NCBI GenBank assembly: GCA_944387915.1
Contig: CALXGT010000045.1
Location: 1 to 46,680 of the forward strand
Length of the DNA stretch: 46,680 bases
Direction of reading: 5' to 3'
DNA from: an uncultured Clostridia bacterium
GTDB lineage: Bacteria; Bacillota; Clostridia; Oscillospirales; Ruminococcaceae
Below are positions 18,169 through 27,784 of the stretch, piece by piece. Below the pieces are notes generated by a model. It saw only the letters and a list, made by a program, of their open reading frames with translations. It was not told where the DNA came from and did not search any database. The position numbers and the translations under genes were made by a program. Numbering within the stretch: the stretch's first letter is position 1; each line of letters starts with the position of its first letter.

Positions 18169-18702
18169 TTATTTTGTAGTAACAGGGAAGGTGACCTTGC
18201 TGTAGATATTGTAAAGCTCGGTAATTTTATCCCATGTAAACCGATCCACAACGCCGTTGGAATCCAACGCGCTTTTTTTCTGCACAATTTTCACCGCATT
18301 TTCCGTCGCTTCATCAAAAACTCCGTTCAAAACAAGCGGCGGGATATTGGGAAAAGTATTGCCCAACCGGATAAGCATAATTTGGAGCCACAGCACCGGT
18401 TCGCCGGAAGATCCCTTGGAAATAATAAAGCTGTAGCTTAAAAAAGCTTCGATCGCCTTGGGAGGAGCGATATATCGCTTGATTTTATTCGATTCCATCA
18501 TTAGTTTATTCCATGTGGTTTCATCGATCTCACCGGTAATCATCAAACCATGTTCCTGCTGGAACGCCTTTACCGCGTCCGTTGTTTCCGTGCCAAAGAC
18601 GCCGTCTACCGCAATCAGCGGAATGGTTTTCCGATAACGGGCAATCAATCGCAGCGCGCCCTGTGCATCCCGGATCGCGCCGGAGGTTTGGTTTTGATCC
18701 AT
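18169..18702 (-). CDS. Protein of two peptidoglycan-binding repeats
   Basis: The 177-residue product is made of two PG_binding_1-like repeats of about 75 residues: the first with VDGVFGTETTDAVKAFQQEHG and ETTWNKLM, the second with NGVFDEATENAVKIVQKKS and FTWDKITELY. There is no signal peptide and no catalytic domain. It starts 2 bp after the stop of the larger repeat protein upstream and is clearly co-transcribed with it. In sporulating Firmicutes, signal-less peptidoglycan-binding proteins are often spore-associated; that role is inference. Confidence 0.85.
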   Translation of the reverse strand: MDQNQTSGAIRDAQGALRLIARYRKTIPLIAVDGVFGTETTDAVKAFQQEHGLMITGEIDETTWNKLMMESNKIKRYIAPPKAIEAFLSYSFIISKGSSGEPVLWLQIMLIRLGNTFPNIPPLVLNGVFDEATENAVKIVQKKSALDSNGVVDRFTWDKITELYNIYSKVTFPVTTK

Positions 18703-18704
18703 AA

Positions 18705-20105
18705 CTACATCCCCTCTCTCAGCGTATACCCGGGAAATTGACCGGGATTTCTTACCGCTCCGTTTAACAAATTCTCATAGGTGTTGGCAATCGCGTTCCA
18801 TGTCGCCGGTCCTACAATTCCGTCCACCGTTAAACCGGCCTCGGATTGAAAGATCCGTACCGCGTTTTTGGTGATCTCACCAAAATATCCGGTGACCGGC
18901 ACCTGGGGAATGGTGGTGTAAACCGACGAAATAAGGCCCAGATACTGTTGAAGCAAGGAGACGCTGCTTCCGCTGGAACCTATGGACAAGGGGGACCCGG
19001 GGTACGGCGCAGCCACCGCTTCTTCCCCGTAATAGGGGCTGTTGATAATAGATGCGTACGTGCGGTAAAGGCGGTCCCATGTCAACGGGCCAACCACACC
19101 GTCGGGGCTTAATCCGAAAGTCTGCTGGAAGGAAAGCACCGCGGAACGGGTTCTCGGCCCGAATATGCCATCCACCGAAACCCACGGAATTTCCTGATTA
19201 TACTGGCTCAAAAGCGCCAACATATACTGAAGCACTCGAACCCGATTGCCTTGATCTCCCTCTCTGAGCAAGCCGGTATACTGCAAACTGTTTCCCACCA
19301 ATTCGGTTCCCTCGGAATACAACTGCGCCAGTCTGGTCACCGAGGCGTAAATATACGCGATCCGGTACCATGTCCGCTTTCCTACGATTCCATCCGACGT
19401 CAGATTAAAAATCTGCTGGAATTTTCTCACTGCCGATTCGGTTTGATCGCCGAAAATTCCGTCAACCGGAGAAATTTTAGGAATTGCCGGGTAATTTTTG
19501 GAAATTCGATTAAGTCGAACCTGGAGCAGGCGAACGTCCGTTCCCCGCGATCCGTTTCGCAGGGGGGAACCGGGATACGATGGCGTGATATCCTGTATCG
19601 GCGCGTTGAACACCAAATCGATATCGTTCCCATAATATCGCGTTAGAATTTCATAGGGGGTCTTTCCCTGCTTTGCCAAAGTGACGCTTCCCCATTGAGA
19701 TAACCCGTCACAGGTCACCGTGGTCCCGTTGCAAAACTGGGCAAAAAGAGGTTCGATATACCCCTGCCTCCGGATGTAGTCATTAAACAGTTCATCCACC
19801 AATTTGGAGATATTTTCGAAAATATCTCTTCCCTTAACGAAATATTGATCGTACTGGGTGGACGACGTAATATCGAAATCATAGCCGCGGCTTCGATACC
19901 ATTCGGTATACACCCGGTTGAGAGCCACCGATACCTGGGCGTAAATGTTCGCCCGAAGCGCGTTTTCCGGCCAGGTAGGGTAAATTTCGCTGGAGGCGAC
20001 ATTTTTGATGTAATCCGGAAAAGATACCGTTACATTTTGGGCGTAAGAGTCGGGTGCGCCGAGATGGACGGTAATAGTCCTTGGAATATAAGGATATCCA
20101 ATCAT
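18705..20105 (-). CDS. SpoIID-like domain fused to three peptidoglycan-binding repeats
   Basis: Residues about 1-170 resemble the SpoIID/LytB lytic transglycosylase fold: SSEIYPTWPENALRANIYAQ and, at the end, CDGLSQWGSVTLAKQGKTPY followed by EILTRYYGNDI. Three PG_binding_1 repeats follow, each near 85 residues, with the recurring words VDGIFG, AVRKFQQ and DGIVGxxTW. The third repeat and the first share a YPGSPL entry. There is no signal peptide or membrane anchor, unlike true SpoIID. AAAGGAGGAG precedes the ATG. It sits between a Ser/Pro/Glu-rich protein and a two-repeat protein in one operon. Likely acts on or binds spore peptidoglycan from the mother-cell side; this is inference. Confidence 0.82.
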   Translation of the reverse strand: MIGYPYIPRTITVHLGAPDSYAQNVTVSFPDYIKNVASSEIYPTWPENALRANIYAQVSVALNRVYTEWYRSRGYDFDITSSTQYDQYFVKGRDIFENISKLVDELFNDYIRRQGYIEPLFAQFCNGTTVTCDGLSQWGSVTLAKQGKTPYEILTRYYGNDIDLVFNAPIQDITPSYPGSPLRNGSRGTDVRLLQVRLNRISKNYPAIPKISPVDGIFGDQTESAVRKFQQIFNLTSDGIVGKRTWYRIAYIYASVTRLAQLYSEGTELVGNSLQYTGLLREGDQGNRVRVLQYMLALLSQYNQEIPWVSVDGIFGPRTRSAVLSFQQTFGLSPDGVVGPLTWDRLYRTYASIINSPYYGEEAVAAPYPGSPLSIGSSGSSVSLLQQYLGLISSVYTTIPQVPVTGYFGEITKNAVRIFQSEAGLTVDGIVGPATWNAIANTYENLLNGAVRNPGQFPGYTLREGM

Positions 20106-20117
20106 ATTTCTCCTCCT

Positions 20118-20846
20118 TTACAGATTCGGCGCTTGGCTCTCCATCACCAGCATCTCCCGGTTATCGTCCTCTTTCTCCGGCACCGGAACCATCTCCACCG
20201 GCTGAATGGATGTGATTCCTCCGAACACCGGAACATTGACGTTTTTGACCGAATAGTAGCCTTGATGGTCGGTCCGGATGTTATAGCTGACATAAGGGTG
20301 GGGGTTTCCCGATTCTTCCGACAACTCGGCCGGCAACGCCGGAAGCTCCATAACCGGTGTTTTCCCGCTTTCGTCGGTGAGGGCAAAATGAATCAATACT
20401 TCCTCTCCGTTTCGTTCCCGAGTTACCGTCACATACGCATCCGAAATCGGAATCGCTTCATTGGCGGAAAAAACCTGGACCACCAAAAAGGCGGTATCCG
20501 TATCCTCCGGATCCTGCTCGGTAATAGGCGTTTCCTCCACGCTCGAATCAGGTAAAGGGGTTTCCGTCCGAAAGGATTTTTCATTTTCAGCGGGAGAAGG
20601 CGTCCATTCGGAGGAAGGGGGTAAGTCCAAAGGAGCAGACTTCTCCGGCGTAGTTTCTGTCGGGGGAAGCGCCAAAGGAGATTCCTTTCCTTGTTCCTGT
20701 GACATTTCCGAACACATTCCCCGCTCTGTCTCCGAAGACGTTTGGGGATTTATGTCCTGAGACGATTCCGAAGGCGTTTCCTGAGGTTTATACTGCATCA
20801 TTTCCGAAAGATATCTTTTCTTTAAAGCTTCAAAATCCGTTTCCAA
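20118..20846 (-). CDS. Ser/Pro/Glu-rich protein with a carboxypeptidase-regulatory-like domain
   Basis: The 242-residue product begins at TTG (20846), 7 bases after AAGGAGG; the frame is open to 20891 but has no better site. A short helix (ETDFEALKKRYLSEMMQY) is followed by a low-complexity linker of about 100 residues rich in Ser, Pro, Glu and Thr, then a beta-sandwich-like domain with FLVVQVFSANEAIPISDAYV and YNIRTDHQGYYSVKNVNVPV that resembles carboxypeptidase-regulatory/TonB-plug-type Ig folds. No signal peptide is visible. It is the first gene of the three-gene module and probably partners the SpoIID-like protein. Function unknown. Confidence 0.75.
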   Translation of the reverse strand: METDFEALKKRYLSEMMQYKPQETPSESSQDINPQTSSETERGMCSEMSQEQGKESPLALPPTETTPEKSAPLDLPPSSEWTPSPAENEKSFRTETPLPDSSVEETPITEQDPEDTDTAFLVVQVFSANEAIPISDAYVTVTRERNGEEVLIHFALTDESGKTPVMELPALPAELSEESGNPHPYVSYNIRTDHQGYYSVKNVNVPVFGGITSIQPVEMVPVPEKEDDNREMLVMESQAPNL

Positions 20847-20928
20847 TGTGCATCCTCCTTTTTTGATGAGGTCTCTTTCTACTCTATTCAAAAAAGAAGC
20901 CGGATATGCCTTTTTCGGGAAAAGAAAA

Positions 20929-20959
20929 CGGGAAAAACGGCATCGCTCCGTCTTTCCCG
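20929..20959 (-). terminator. Terminator-like hairpin after the PHP phosphatase gene
   Basis: A 12-position stem with one mismatch (CGGGAAAaACGG/CCGTcTTTCCCG) with a 7-nt loop lies 14 bp after the stop of the gene at 20973-21773. The T-run is weak. Confidence 0.6.
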
Positions 20960-20972
20960 CCTATGATACTTT

Positions 20973-21773
20973 TTACAGCAAAAGCGCCTTTCGGTTTCGC
21001 TTTTCAAAATAGGAGATTTCGGTAAAACCAATTTCCTTTAATTTTTCCAACGTTTCAGGAATTCCTTTCCCCATATCCTCGATATAATGGGCGTCGCTTC
21101 CAATCGTAATAAGCCGCCCGCCGCAAGCATAATATTCTGTCAGCAGGAACTCATCGGGAAGCGTTTTCCCGATTTTCTGTCGAAGGCCGCTGGTATTGAC
21201 TTCCAACGCCATCTCCCGCTTTACCAGAAGGGAAAACAACTCCCGAAAGCGGGGCAGAAATTCCTTGGGATCCGGGCCCTTTCGAGCGCTCTCCGCCAAA
21301 TAGCGGAAGGGATAGGTAATATGGGCGAGGGTATCCCCTTTCCCCCACTGTACCATCCAAAACAACCGGTCGATATAATCGTTGAGATAGGCAAAAAGCT
21401 CCTCATCGGAAAGGGCGTCGTAATCGAGAAAATAAAAGTCGGAGATCCCCTTGGCGTCATGGACGGAAGCGATTACAAAATCAAAAGGCCGACAAGACAT
21501 TATTTTCTCCGCGAAAGACGGATTGTTCATAGCCTGACCCAGTTCGACACCGGCAAGAAGGGTAAAAGGCATCTTCTCCTTCAACGCAAAAATCTCGTCA
21601 TACGCGCTTTCTATGCACGACAAAAGATGTTCTTGCGGTTCTTCGGTCACATCACAGTGATCCGTCAGGGCGAAAACGTCAATTCCCTTTCCTTTCGCCG
21701 CTTCGCACATCTTTGCCACGGGTACTGAACCGTCAAAGCTGTGAATGGAATGATTATGGCAATCGATCAGCAT
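20973..21773 (-). CDS. PHP-domain histidinol-phosphatase family protein
   Basis: The 266-residue protein has the PHP metal-site motifs: DCHNHSIHS near the N-terminus, ALTDHCDV around 35, the GVELGQ strand, FVIASVHD, and GSDAHYIEDMGKG near the C-terminus. This is the HisK-type class that dephosphorylates histidinol phosphate. No other his genes are nearby, so the physiological substrate could differ. GAGGAG precedes the ATG. Confidence 0.85.
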   Translation of the reverse strand: MLIDCHNHSIHSFDGSVPVAKMCEAAKGKGIDVFALTDHCDVTEEPQEHLLSCIESAYDEIFALKEKMPFTLLAGVELGQAMNNPSFAEKIMSCRPFDFVIASVHDAKGISDFYFLDYDALSDEELFAYLNDYIDRLFWMVQWGKGDTLAHITYPFRYLAESARKGPDPKEFLPRFRELFSLLVKREMALEVNTSGLRQKIGKTLPDEFLLTEYYACGGRLITIGSDAHYIEDMGKGIPETLEKLKEIGFTEISYFEKRNRKALLL

Positions 21774-21862
21774 AAAACTCCTCTTTCCTTTTTTCGTTTT
21801 CTTGTGTTATAATTATCATAGCAAAAAAAAATACGTTCGTCTACCAAAGGGAGGCTTTTTCC

Positions 21863-22456
21863 TTGAAAAATTACGCCGGTACCGTAACATTGACTTCAGA
21901 TCGACTCCTTTTACGTCCTTTTCGTATCGAAGACGCGCAAGCGATGTACCAAACCTGGACCTCCGATCCGGAGGTGACCCGTTTCCTTACCTGGAGTCCC
22001 CATCAATCGGTGGAAGAAACGAAGCTGTTATTAGCAAGCTGGTGCAAGAGATATCGGGATCCCCGCTTTTTTGAATGGGCGGTCACCTTAAAAGATACCG
22101 GTGAGCTCATCGGCTCCTTTTGCGCTATGACCACTATCCGCCGGAAAACGCTAATGATCGGATACAGCTACGGAAAGGCCTTTTGGGGAAAAGGGTACGC
22201 TACCGAAGCCGCCAAACGGGTCGTTTTATATCTCTTCTCCGAAACCCCCTGCGACACTGTAACCGCCCGATACCATATCGATAATAAGGCGTCCGGACGC
22301 GTCCTCGCCAAAACAGGACTGGTTACCGATTTTCGCAAAACGGAGTTTGTCGCCACCGACCGGGGAATGGTGGAATGTTATCGTTGTACCCTAAAAAAGG
22401 AAGAAAAAGCGGAGGAAAAAAGCTCTTTTTTTCAAAAAAGCCGATTTTTCTATTGA
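21863..22456 (+). CDS. GNAT family N-acetyltransferase (RimJ/RimL-like)
   Basis: The 197-residue product starts at TTG behind AAGGGAGG. It carries LTSDRLLLRPFRIEDAQAMY, the GELIGSFCAM strand, the acetyl-CoA loop region YGKAFWGKGYATEAAK, and HIDNKASGRVLAKTGL. The last 20 residues are a charged and aromatic tail beyond the usual domain. A TATAAT-like -10 lies near 21806-21811 without a clear -35. It is only distantly like the GNAT gene at 12.6 kb. Substrate unknown. Confidence 0.85.
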   Translation: MKNYAGTVTLTSDRLLLRPFRIEDAQAMYQTWTSDPEVTRFLTWSPHQSVEETKLLLASWCKRYRDPRFFEWAVTLKDTGELIGSFCAMTTIRRKTLMIGYSYGKAFWGKGYATEAAKRVVLYLFSETPCDTVTARYHIDNKASGRVLAKTGLVTDFRKTEFVATDRGMVECYRCTLKKEEKAEEKSSFFQKSRFFY

Positions 22457-22480
22457 CTTTGGGGATTTTGATGGTATACT
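22453..22480 (+). promoter_or_regulatory. Promoter of the rimP-nusA-infB superoperon
   Basis: TTGACT (22453-22458) and TATACT (22475-22480) with a 16-bp spacer overlap the end of the GNAT gene. The leader to rimP is about 100 nt and includes a stem GAAAGGCTGGGAA/TTCCCGGTCTTTC (22503-22529, with one or two mismatches). Confidence 0.82.
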
Positions 22481-22586
22481 GTTATTAGAATAAAGTAAGG
22501 TAGAAAGGCTGGGAACTTCCCGGTCTTTCGTTTATGTTGAGGGATTTTTCTTTTTTGGGAAAAATGTTACGAGAATGGAGTTTGGG

Positions 22587-23069
22587 ATGCAGAAAAAAGA
22601 AATCATTCAAACCGTTTGGGAAATTGCCGAACCCATCGCAAAAAAGGCGGGCGTCTCCCTTTGGGATGTGCAGTATGTAAAAGAAGGGAGCAGCTATTTC
22701 CTTCGCATCATCATCGATAAGGAAGACGGCGACGTATCCATCAATGAGTGTGAGGAGGTAAGCCGGGGGATCGATCCCATCTTGGACGAAGTGGACCCCA
22801 TCGACGATTCCTATTATCTCGAGGTTTGGTCGGCAGGGCTTCAACGCCAGCTCACCAGGGATTTCCACTTTGAGAAGAATATGGGAAAGCCGGTGATTAT
22901 CGGTTTGTTTCGGGAGTTAAACGGCGAAAAGGAACCGGTTATGACCTTAACCGGATACGACGGAAAAACCATCACCGCAACAGATCAAAACGGCGATTCT
23001 CACACCTTTACTCTGTCCTCGCTGCGATTTGTGAAACAAAACGACGATATTGATTTTGGAGGAAAATAA
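22587..23069 (+). CDS. rimP: Ribosome maturation factor RimP
   Basis: RimP helps 30S subunit maturation. The 160-residue product shows the N-terminal domain with WDVQYVKEGSSYFLRIIIDK and SINECEEVSRGIDPILDE, DSYYLEVWSAGLQRQLT, and a C-terminal Sm-like beta domain. I chose the ATG at 22587 because GGAG lies 6 bases before it; the ATG at 22575 overlaps that site. First gene of the superoperon. Confidence 0.95.
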   Translation: MQKKEIIQTVWEIAEPIAKKAGVSLWDVQYVKEGSSYFLRIIIDKEDGDVSINECEEVSRGIDPILDEVDPIDDSYYLEVWSAGLQRQLTRDFHFEKNMGKPVIIGLFRELNGEKEPVMTLTGYDGKTITATDQNGDSHTFTLSSLRFVKQNDDIDFGGK

Positions 23070-23070
23070 A

Positions 23071-24168
23071 ATGAACAACGAGTTTTTCGACGCGCTGGAG
23101 ATGTTGGAGCAAGAAAAAGGCATCCAGGCGGATTACCTCATCGAAAAAATTAAAAACGCCATCGTCATTGCGGTAAAGCGGGATTACCAGGTCACCGACA
23201 ACATTAACGTGGTCATTGATCCGGAGACCAGAAAGTTTTCCGTTTCCATTGTAAAAAATGTGGTGGATGAAGTGGCCGACCCGGAAAGTGAGATCCTTAT
23301 TGACGAAGCGCTCAAGTACTCCAAACGGGCGAAGGTGGGCCTTCCGGTGGAAATTAAGCTGGATCCCAAACAATTCGGCCGAATCGCCGCGCAAACCGCA
23401 AAGCACGTCATCCGTCAGGGAATCCGCGAGGCGGAACGCTCCCAAATGCTGGAGCAGTTCCAAAATAAGGTTTATGAGGTGGCGACGGCGGTGGTGCAAA
23501 AGGTGGAGCCCGCTACCGGAAACGCCACGGTAGAGATCGACAAAAATGAGTTTTTGCTTTTCAAGAATGAACAGCTTCCCGGCGACAACCTCAAAGAGGG
23601 CGACCGAATCAAGGTGTATGTGGTGGATGTGGTCAATTTGGAAAAGCGCTGTTCATTAAAAATTTCCCGCACCCACAAGGACTTGGTAAAACGCTTGTTT
23701 GAATTGGAAGTTCCCGAAATTTTCGACGGCACGGTGGAAGTGAAAGCCATTGCCCGAGATATCCCGAGAGAGCATTTAAACGAGGTGGATCCCCGAACCA
23801 AGATCGCCGTTTACAGCAAGAATCCGGACGTAGATCCGGTAGGCGCCTGCATCGGTCCCAAAGGAAGCCGTATCTCCGCCATTGTTGACGAACTGAAGGG
23901 AGAAAAAATCGATATTATTAAATACAGCGAAGACGACGAGAAATTTATCGCCCAGGCGCTGGCTCCCGCTACGGTGACATCCGTCTCCATCGAAGAAGGG
24001 GAAGAAAAAGTTTGTCGAGTGACCGTTCCGGATAATCAACTTTCTCTGGCGATCGGCAACAAGGGTCAAAACGTAAAATTGGCGGCAAAACTTACTGGAT
24101 ACAAAATCGATATCCGCCCGGAGAGCGGTGTTATGGACACCGATCCAAAAGATCCTGCTGAGGAATAA
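23071..24168 (+). CDS. nusA: Transcription termination/antitermination protein NusA
   Basis: NusA binds RNA polymerase and modulates pausing, termination and antitermination. The 365-residue protein has the N-terminal polymerase-binding domain (FFDALEMLEQEKGIQ), an S1 domain around 130-200, and two KH domains, with GACIGPKGSRISAIVDEL and the second GNKGQNVKLAAKL. The C-terminal acidic repeats of E. coli NusA are absent, as in Gram-positive bacteria. GGAGG lies 8 bases before the ATG at 23071, which follows the rimP stop by one base. Confidence 0.97.
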   Translation: MNNEFFDALEMLEQEKGIQADYLIEKIKNAIVIAVKRDYQVTDNINVVIDPETRKFSVSIVKNVVDEVADPESEILIDEALKYSKRAKVGLPVEIKLDPKQFGRIAAQTAKHVIRQGIREAERSQMLEQFQNKVYEVATAVVQKVEPATGNATVEIDKNEFLLFKNEQLPGDNLKEGDRIKVYVVDVVNLEKRCSLKISRTHKDLVKRLFELEVPEIFDGTVEVKAIARDIPREHLNEVDPRTKIAVYSKNPDVDPVGACIGPKGSRISAIVDELKGEKIDIIKYSEDDEKFIAQALAPATVTSVSIEEGEEKVCRVTVPDNQLSLAIGNKGQNVKLAAKLTGYKIDIRPESGVMDTDPKDPAEE

Positions 24169-24217
24169 GCTTCCTCTGTTTATTGATATTGAAACCGCAA
24201 GGAGGCTTTAGAAAAAA

Positions 24218-24496
24218 ATGAAACGCACCCCCTTAAGAATGTGTACCGGCTGCGGCGAAATGAAAAGCAAGCGGGAGCTGGTACGGGTTGTTCGCACAAA
24301 AGAAGGTGAAATTTCCCTGGATCTCACAGGGAAAAAATCCGGACGGGGCGCTTACGTGTGCCCTTCCCTGGAGTGCCTGAAAAAAGCGCGAAAATCCAAG
24401 CGAATTGAACGCTCGTTTGCGTGCAAGATCCCGGAAGAAGTGTACGACGCTATGGAAAAAGAAATGGCGCAACGAGAGAAGGAATTTCATGAATAA
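24218..24496 (+). CDS. rnpM: RNase P modulator RnpM (YlxR)
   Basis: The 92-residue protein has the YlxR fold signature: MCTGCGEMKSKRELVRVVR, then GRGAYVCPSLECLKKA, with four cysteines (9, 12, 48, 53). Members of this family bind RNase P RNA and regulate its activity in B. subtilis. AAGGAGG lies upstream. Its last codons overlap the start of ylxQ by 8 bases, implying translational coupling. Confidence 0.93.
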   Translation: MKRTPLRMCTGCGEMKSKRELVRVVRTKEGEISLDLTGKKSGRGAYVCPSLECLKKARKSKRIERSFACKIPEEVYDAMEKEMAQREKEFHE

Positions 24497-24803
24497 TTCT
24501 TTTTTCCGTTTACTCTCCCTCTGTATGAAAGCGGGAAAGCTACGGTACGGGTTGGAAACCGTCCGATCCACTGTAGTAAAGAATGAAGCGTTTCTTTTAC
24601 TCACCACCGGAGATCTGTCTTCAAAAACGATAAAGGAAGTCAGCTATTTGGCTGATCGTTTCTCCCTTCCTCATTTGAAATTGAACGCGAATATGGACGA
24701 CGTCGATTTCGCAATCGGAAAACGAAGCGGCGTATTGGCGATTACCGAGGAAGGCTTTTCAAAGAAACTTGCGGAAATCCACAACGAAATGGAGGAAATC
24801 TGA
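24489..24803 (+). CDS. ylxQ: L7Ae-family RNA-binding protein YlxQ
   Basis: The 104-residue product resembles the YlxQ/L7Ae group of kink-turn RNA binders, starting FFRLLSLCMKAGKLRYG and containing AFLLLTTGDLSSKTIKEV and IGKRSGVLAITEEGFS. The frame is open to 24405, but that part overlaps rnpM; the ATG at 24489 has AGAAGGAA upstream and matches family length. It lies in its usual place between rnpM and infB. Confidence 0.92.
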   Translation: MNNSFFRLLSLCMKAGKLRYGLETVRSTVVKNEAFLLLTTGDLSSKTIKEVSYLADRFSLPHLKLNANMDDVDFAIGKRSGVLAITEEGFSKKLAEIHNEMEEI

Positions 24804-24806
24804 TTT

Positions 24807-27368
24807 ATGGCAACAAAATATAAACTCAGCGAAGCGGCAAAAGACCTTTCCATGCAAAACAACGATCTGATTGAGCTGCTCCAGAAATATTTTAAAACGG
24901 AGCCGAAAAAGCCCAGCACCTATCTGACAGAAGAAGAGTTAAATATTATCTTTGAATCCGTCACCCAAAACAATCAGGTCACGGATTTTAACGCTTATTT
25001 CGCGTCCGCTTCTTTGCCGGAACCGACGCCGGAAAAAGAGGAGAACAAAGTAGTTCGGGAAACCAAAAAGGCGCCGGAAAAGAAAGCTTCTCCGAAGAGC
25101 GAGACGCCAAAAGCTCCCCCCGCGGCGGAAAAGGAAGAAAAAGCGGAGAAAAAAGAACCCAAACAGCAGGAAAAGCCTTCCGAAACAAAGCTAAAAACCG
25201 AGGAGCTAAAAAAAGAATCCAAGACGGAATCCTCTCGTCTGTCCCGTTTTGACCAAAAGCCTCGTTTTGACCAAAACCGGCCCAAAGCGGCGCCCAAACG
25301 GGACAATCGGAAACCGGTTGCCAAAACGACTTTCCCTCAAAGCCAGGATACGTCGTCTTCCGTCAGCACCGTATCCACCCCTGTGGAAAAAGAGCGGACC
25401 GTCCGGCATGTGGATACCAGCAAGGTCGAGATCAATCTGGATAAATATAACGAGCGCTACGAAAACATCGCGCCTCAAAACCGGATGAAGGATAACCAGC
25501 AGAGAAAGCAAAAGCTGAAACAGAAATCCGCCAACAAGAATAAAAACAAATTTTCCAGTAAACGGGAAACCGAAGCGGAAAAACTACAGCGCCTCGCTTT
25601 GGAGCGTGCAAGAAAGCAGCAGCTGAAAGTGCTGATTCCCGATGAAATCACCGTTTTGGAGCTGGCGAGCCGCTTAAAAGTCACCGTCAGTGACGTTATC
25701 AAAAAGCTGATGGGACTGGGAGTGATGGCTTCCCAAAACCAGACGATCGATTTCGATACCGCTTCTCTGGTCGCTATGGAATACAACGCCATTATTGTCA
25801 AGGAGCATATCGCAACTATCGAAGAAATTTTGATTGCCGACGAGGAAGATAAGGAAAGCGACCTGGTGGAGCGTAGTCCCGTTATCGTGGTTATGGGACA
25901 TGTCGACCATGGAAAGACCTCCCTGTTAGATAAGATTCGGCATACCAGCGTCACCGCCACCGAGGCAGGCGGCATTACCCAGCACATCGGCGCGTATCAG
26001 GTGGAAATCAACGGCAAGACGCTGACCTTCTTAGACACTCCCGGTCACGAAGCCTTTACTGCCATGCGGGCAAGGGGCGCTAACGTCACCGATATTGCGG
26101 TTTTGGTGGTGGCCGCCGACGACGGAATTATGCCCCAGACAGTAGAATCCATTAACCATGCCAAAGCCGCCGGCGTCACTGTGATCGTCGCTATCAATAA
26201 AATCGACAAGGAAGGCGCCAATCCGGATCGTGTGAAACAGGAGCTTACGGAGTATGAGCTGGTTCCCGAAGAATGGGGCGGCGACACCATCTGCGTCCCG
26301 GTTTCCGCTCTGACCGGCCAAGGAATTGAAGACTTACTGGAAAACATTCTTCTGGTGGCGGAAGTGCAGGAATTAAAAGCGAATCCCAATCGCCTCGCCA
26401 AGGGAACTGTCGTGGAATCCCGGTTGGATAAAGGAAGAGGCCCTGTGGCGACTATGCTGGTTCAAAACGGAACCCTTCACACCGGCGACATTATCATTGC
26501 CGGCACTTCGGTGGGAAGAGTGCGCCAGATGATGAACGACAAAGGGCAAGTCGTCAACGAAGCCGGTCCCTCTGTTCCGGTAGAAATTACCGGTATGGCG
26601 GAGGTTCCAAACGCCGGCGACACCTTTAACGTGGTGGAAAACGAGCGTTTGGCGAGAGAGCTTGTGGAACAGCGCCGCCAGGAGGAAAAGAATAAACAAT
26701 TCGAATCCTTCCAAAAAGTTACGCTGGATAATCTGTTTAGCCAGATGGCGGAAGGCGAAATGAAGGAACTTCCCATTGTCGTAAAAGCCGATGTCCATGG
26801 CACCTCCGAAGCGGTAAAGCAGTCGCTGGAAAAGCTCTCCAACGAAGAAGTGCGGGTTAAAGTCATCCACACCGGCGTAGGCGCTATCAATAAATCCGAC
26901 GTTATGCTCGCCAACGCTTCCAACGCTATTATTATCGGCTTTAACGTTCGTCCCGACTCTATCGCCAAATCCGACGCCGAAGAAAACGGCGTAGAAATCC
27001 GGATGTATCGGATTATTTACGACGCCATTGAGGACGTCAAAGACGCGATGAAAGGAATGCTCTCCCCCAAAACCAGAGAAGTGGAATTGGGCAGAGCCGA
27101 GGTCCGTCAGATCTATCGCATCAGCAGCGTAGGTGTAATTGCCGGATGTTACGTTTTGGAGGGAAAAGTGGCGAGAGACGCCCTGATTCGAGTGGTCAGA
27201 GACGGCATTGTCATCGCGGAAGACAAGATCGATTCCCTCAAACGGTTTAAAAACGATGCCAAAGAAGTGCTTCAAGGATATGAATGCGGTATCGGCCTGG
27301 ATAAATTTAACGATATTAAAGAAGGAGATATTTTCGAATCCTTCATCATCGAGGAATACCGCGACTAA
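24807..27368 (+). CDS. infB: Translation initiation factor IF-2
   Basis: IF-2 places initiator tRNA on the ribosome. The 853-residue protein has an N-terminal IF2_N module ([23 protein letters not shown]), a low-complexity Lys/Glu/Pro-rich linker of about 190 residues (near 70-260), a second IF2_N module ([21 protein letters not shown]), and the GTPase domain with GHVDHGKT at 364-371, DTPGHEAF and NKID, then domains II-IV ending in EEYRD. GGAGG in the end of ylxQ serves as ribosome binding site. The linker shows direct repeats such as FDQKPRFDQ. Confidence 0.98.
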   Translation: MATKYKLSEAAKDLSMQNNDLIELLQKYFKTEPKKPSTYLTEEELNIIFESVTQNNQVTDFNAYFASASLPEPTPEKEENKVVRETKKAPEKKASPKSETPKAPPAAEKEEKAEKKEPKQQEKPSETKLKTEELKKESKTESSRLSRFDQKPRFDQNRPKAAPKRDNRKPVAKTTFPQSQDTSSSVSTVSTPVEKERTVRHVDTSKVEINLDKYNERYENIAPQNRMKDNQQRKQKLKQKSANKNKNKFSSKRETEAEKLQRLALERARKQQLKVLIPDEITVLELASRLKVTVSDVIKKLMGLGVMASQNQTIDFDTASLVAMEYNAIIVKEHIATIEEILIADEEDKESDLVERSPVIVVMGHVDHGKTSLLDKIRHTSVTATEAGGITQHIGAYQVEINGKTLTFLDTPGHEAFTAMRARGANVTDIAVLVVAADDGIMPQTVESINHAKAAGVTVIVAINKIDKEGANPDRVKQELTEYELVPEEWGGDTICVPVSALTGQGIEDLLENILLVAEVQELKANPNRLAKGTVVESRLDKGRGPVATMLVQNGTLHTGDIIIAGTSVGRVRQMMNDKGQVVNEAGPSVPVEITGMAEVPNAGDTFNVVENERLARELVEQRRQEEKNKQFESFQKVTLDNLFSQMAEGEMKELPIVVKADVHGTSEAVKQSLEKLSNEEVRVKVIHTGVGAINKSDVMLANASNAIIIGFNVRPDSIAKSDAEENGVEIRMYRIIYDAIEDVKDAMKGMLSPKTREVELGRAEVRQIYRISSVGVIAGCYVLEGKVARDALIRVVRDGIVIAEDKIDSLKRFKNDAKEVLQGYECGIGLDKFNDIKEGDIFESFIIEEYRD

Positions 27369-27406
27369 GCGATAAGGAAAATACCCTCCTTTGGGAAAGG
27401 AAAAAT

Positions 27407-27784
27407 ATGGCTAATCATAAAATCGGAAGGCTTTCCGAAGATATCAAACGGGAGATCAGCGCTCTTTTCCGTGAGCTGAAAGATCCGAGGATCTCCCCTC
27501 TTTTGAGCGTTGTCCGCTGTGAAGTTTCCAACGATCTCTCTCACTGTAAGGTGCATGTCAGCGCTTTAGACGGTGAGGACGCCACAAAAACTTCGGTGGA
27601 AGGGCTTCGGTCCGCTTCCGGGTTTTTGAAACGGGAACTGAGCAATCGGCTTCATCTCCGGAAATGCCCCGAGCTTCATTTCATTGCCGACGGCTCCATT
27701 GCCTACAGCGCCAAAATCAACCAGATTCTCCATCAATTAGACCTGACTGACGAAAATTCGAAAGAAAACGAGGAAGAAGAATGA
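27407..27784 (+). CDS. rbfA: Ribosome-binding factor A
   Basis: RbfA is a 30S maturation factor. The 125-residue protein starts with KIGRLSEDIKREISALFRELKDPRI and has VRCEVSNDLSHCKVHVSAL and LRKCPELHFIADGSIAYSAKI. GGAAAGGAAA precedes the ATG. The stop overlaps the nrnA start (ATGA). Confidence 0.96.
   Translation: MANHKIGRLSEDIKREISALFRELKDPRISPLLSVVRCEVSNDLSHCKVHVSALDGEDATKTSVEGLRSASGFLKRELSNRLHLRKCPELHFIADGSIAYSAKINQILHQLDLTDENSKENEEEE

Noticed and set aside
22485-22575. A named regulatory RNA before rimP
   Set aside because: A stem is visible, but I cannot match it to a known family with confidence, so I note it only with the promoter.
26373-27275. Long antisense open frames over infB, asd, tgt and the esterase genes (for example minus strand 26373-27275, plus strand 5812-6870, minus strand 36991-37953)
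   Set aside because: They are shadows of well-conserved genes on the other strand, lack Shine-Dalgarno sites, and encode no recognisable motifs.
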